Source of the DNA: a bacterium
Lineage (GTDB): Bacteria > Bacillota_I > Bacilli_A > RF39 > UBA660
Direction: 5' to 3'
Length of the DNA stretch: 8,243 nt
NCBI GenBank assembly: GCA_004563275.1
Contig: SFSZ01000031.1
Coordinates: 1-8,243, forward strand
Position numbers and translations under genes: made by a program. Of the stretch, positions 7,719 to 8,243 are shown piece after piece. The notes under the pieces were generated by a model. It did no database searches and was not told the DNA's origin. It was given only the letters and a program-made list of their open reading frames with translations. The stretch's first letter is position 1; each line of letters opens with the position of its first letter.

Positions 7719-7724
7719 AATAAA
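7696..7724 (-). promoter_or_regulatory. Predicted promoter of the TetR-led operon
   Basis: On the minus strand an extended -10 element, TGATACAAT, occupies 7704 down to 7696 (hexamer TACAAT at 7701-7696). A weak -35 candidate, TTTATT (7724-7719), is 17 bases further upstream. Transcription would start near 7688-7690, leaving a leader of about 20 bases that contains the GGGAGGAG ribosome binding site. The palindrome fills the -35/-10 spacer and the -10 hexamer, so bound repressor would exclude RNA polymerase. Confidence 0.55.
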
Positions 7725-7817
7725 TACATTATTTTAAAAATATATAAAATTTATTAGGACAAAAAGTTTACTTATTTATTTTCAGGATTATGCAACAATA
7801 TAAATAGGTGAAGTTAA

Positions 7818-8075
7818 ATGAATACAAATTTTAAAGATGATTATAATGAAGATTTTAAATCTATTATTGCTTATAACATTAAATATTATCGTAAAGAAAA
7901 AGGAATTAAATTAATGGACTTAGCTGAATTATTAGGTGTTACTCCAGAATACTTAAAGAGAATAGAGTCACCTAATGATGATAAAAAGAATTGTTCATTA
8001 ACTCTTCTTTATAAAATATCAATAATATTTAATAAAAAGCTAGATGATTTTCTTATTGATCATAGAGAAAAATAA
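7818..8075 (+). CDS. Small XRE-family (Cro/CI-type) DNA-binding protein
   Basis: An 85-residue protein with a single helix-turn-helix domain covering most of its length (about 13-80). Residues 17-50 show the family pattern: IAYNIKYYRKEKGIKLMDLA, then ELLGVTPEYLKRIE with the turn at G40-V41-T42, and later helices ending in FNKKLDDFLID. There is no ligand, peptidase or membrane domain, so it should act as a simple DNA-binding dimer. AGGTGA (7806-7811) lies six bases before the ATG. It is divergent from the TetR operon; no convincing -35/-10 pair was found for it, although TTTACT (7767-7772) with TATGCA (7789-7794) is a weak candidate. Its native stop is 12 bases before the IS end, so the IS did not truncate it. 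Target genes are unknown. Confidence 0.85.
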   Translation: MNTNFKDDYNEDFKSIIAYNIKYYRKEKGIKLMDLAELLGVTPEYLKRIESPNDDKKNCSLTLLYKISIIFNKKLDDFLIDHREK

Positions 8076-8087
8076 AAAACTACATTT

Positions 8088-8112
8088 TGAACTGCACCCC
8101 TTAGAGTAGACA
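8088..8112 (+). repeat. Left terminal inverted repeat of the IS3-family element
   Basis: About 25 bases beginning TGAACTGCACCCC and ending TAGACA, matching the usual end structure of IS150-like elements. The partner repeat is outside the window, so the length is estimated from the family pattern. Confidence 0.65.
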
Positions 8113-8138
8113 CAAATAAAAAAGCAGTTTAAAGAAAG

Positions 8139-8147
8139 TGATATAAT
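8139..8147 (+). promoter_or_regulatory. Extended -10 promoter of the IS transposase
   Basis: TGATATAAT is a perfect extended -10 element (TGn plus consensus TATAAT at 8142-8147). At a 17-base spacing the -35 window (8119-8124) is A-rich and unlike TTGACA, which extended -10 promoters tolerate. Transcription should start around 8153-8157, only about 20 bases before the orfA ATG. Confidence 0.65.
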
Positions 8148-8170
8148 ACACTTCCGAAAGGAGGTGTATT
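8145..8170 (+). promoter_or_regulatory. Hairpin that buries the transposase ribosome binding site
   Basis: AATACACTTCC (8145-8155) and GGAGGTGTATT (8160-8170) form an 11-base-pair stem with one G-U pair and a GAAA tetraloop (8156-8159). The 3' arm contains the whole GGAGGTG Shine-Dalgarno sequence of orfA. The 5' arm overlaps the -10 element and lies largely upstream of the predicted transcription start, so only transcripts entering from outside the element can form the full stem. Confidence 0.7.
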
Positions 8171-8174
8171 TTTT

Positions 8175-8243
8175 ATGGCTTCAAAAGGACAAAAATTTGC
8201 TTCATATTCATTAGAGTTTAAAAATGAAGTACTTGAAGCATAC
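8175..8243 (+). CDS. IS3-family transposase orfA, N-terminal fragment
   Basis: Twenty-three codons are visible before the window ends, beginning MASKGQKFASYS and continuing LEFKNEVLEAY. The K-G-Q-K-F start and the LEFK-EVLEAY helix are the usual opening of the helix-turn-helix protein (OrfA) of IS150-like IS3 elements, which binds the terminal repeats. A near-perfect AAAGGAGGTG lies about 10 bases upstream of the ATG. In the family OrfA is joined to the DDE catalytic OrfB by a -1 frameshift; that part is not in the window, so intactness cannot be judged. Confidence 0.8.
   Translation, partial: MASKGQKFASYSLEFKNEVLEAY

Larger units (their letters stand above)
8088..8243 (+). mobile_element. 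IS3-family insertion sequence, left end only
   Basis: From 8088 the sequence reads TGAACTGCACCCC followed at 8105-8112 by GAGTAGACA-like bases; a TG start, the ACTGCACCCC core and a closing AGACA are typical of terminal inverted repeats of the IS150-type branch of the IS3 family. A transposase start follows 60 bases inside. The right end, orfB and any target-site duplicate lie beyond the window. If 8088 is the exact end, the three flanking bases are TTT (8085-8087). The boundary is set by resemblance alone. Confidence 0.75.

Noticed and set aside
7718..7756. A second inverted repeat, TAATAAAT and ATTTATTA, beside the operator
   Set aside because: It contains only A and T with a 23-base spacer, which is expected by chance in sequence this AT-rich.
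1..8243. CRISPR array, tRNA, rRNA, toxin-antitoxin or phage genes
   Set aside because: No spaced direct repeats, no cloverleaf or rRNA-like GC-rich segments and no phage structural or toxin families were seen; the lone XRE protein has no toxin partner beside it.

Overview
The window is strongly AT-rich DNA with short intergenic gaps, good AGGAG-type ribosome binding sites and Gram-positive envelope-stress protein families. This points to a low-GC Bacillota (Firmicutes) genome. The genus cannot be fixed from the sequence. All tryptophans I checked are TGG and one gene ends in TGA at a classic ATGA overlap, so the standard bacterial code is more likely than the Mycoplasma code.

Layout. Positions 18-7670 hold one tightly packed eight-gene operon on the minus strand, read right to left. 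The order is a TetR-family repressor, a four-helix LiaF-like membrane protein, a single-pass protein with a DUF4097 ('toastrack') repeat domain, an ABC ATPase with one large 12-helix permease, then a second ABC ATPase with two smaller ABC-2 permeases. Every junction overlaps or is separated by at most 12 bases, so the genes are probably co-transcribed and in places translationally coupled. A 26-bp, nearly perfect palindrome sits on the predicted promoter of the TetR gene and is the likely operator, making the operon self-regulated.

Positions 7671-7817 are the divergent control region. A small XRE-type DNA-binding protein follows on the plus strand (7818-8075). Twelve bases after its stop an IS3-family insertion sequence begins (about 8088) and runs off the right edge; only its left end, promoter and the first 23 codons of orfA are present.

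Working model (inference): TetR senses an envelope-active compound or state, releases the palindrome, and turns on two different exporters together with two toastrack proteins. Predicted topology places one toastrack domain on each side of the membrane. The families are known in envelope-stress responses (Lia/Psp-type), usually tied to two-component or PadR regulators. The TetR-led combination with two exporter architectures is what stands out here. The other notable feature is a hairpin at the IS left end that buries the transposase ribosome binding site only in read-through transcripts.
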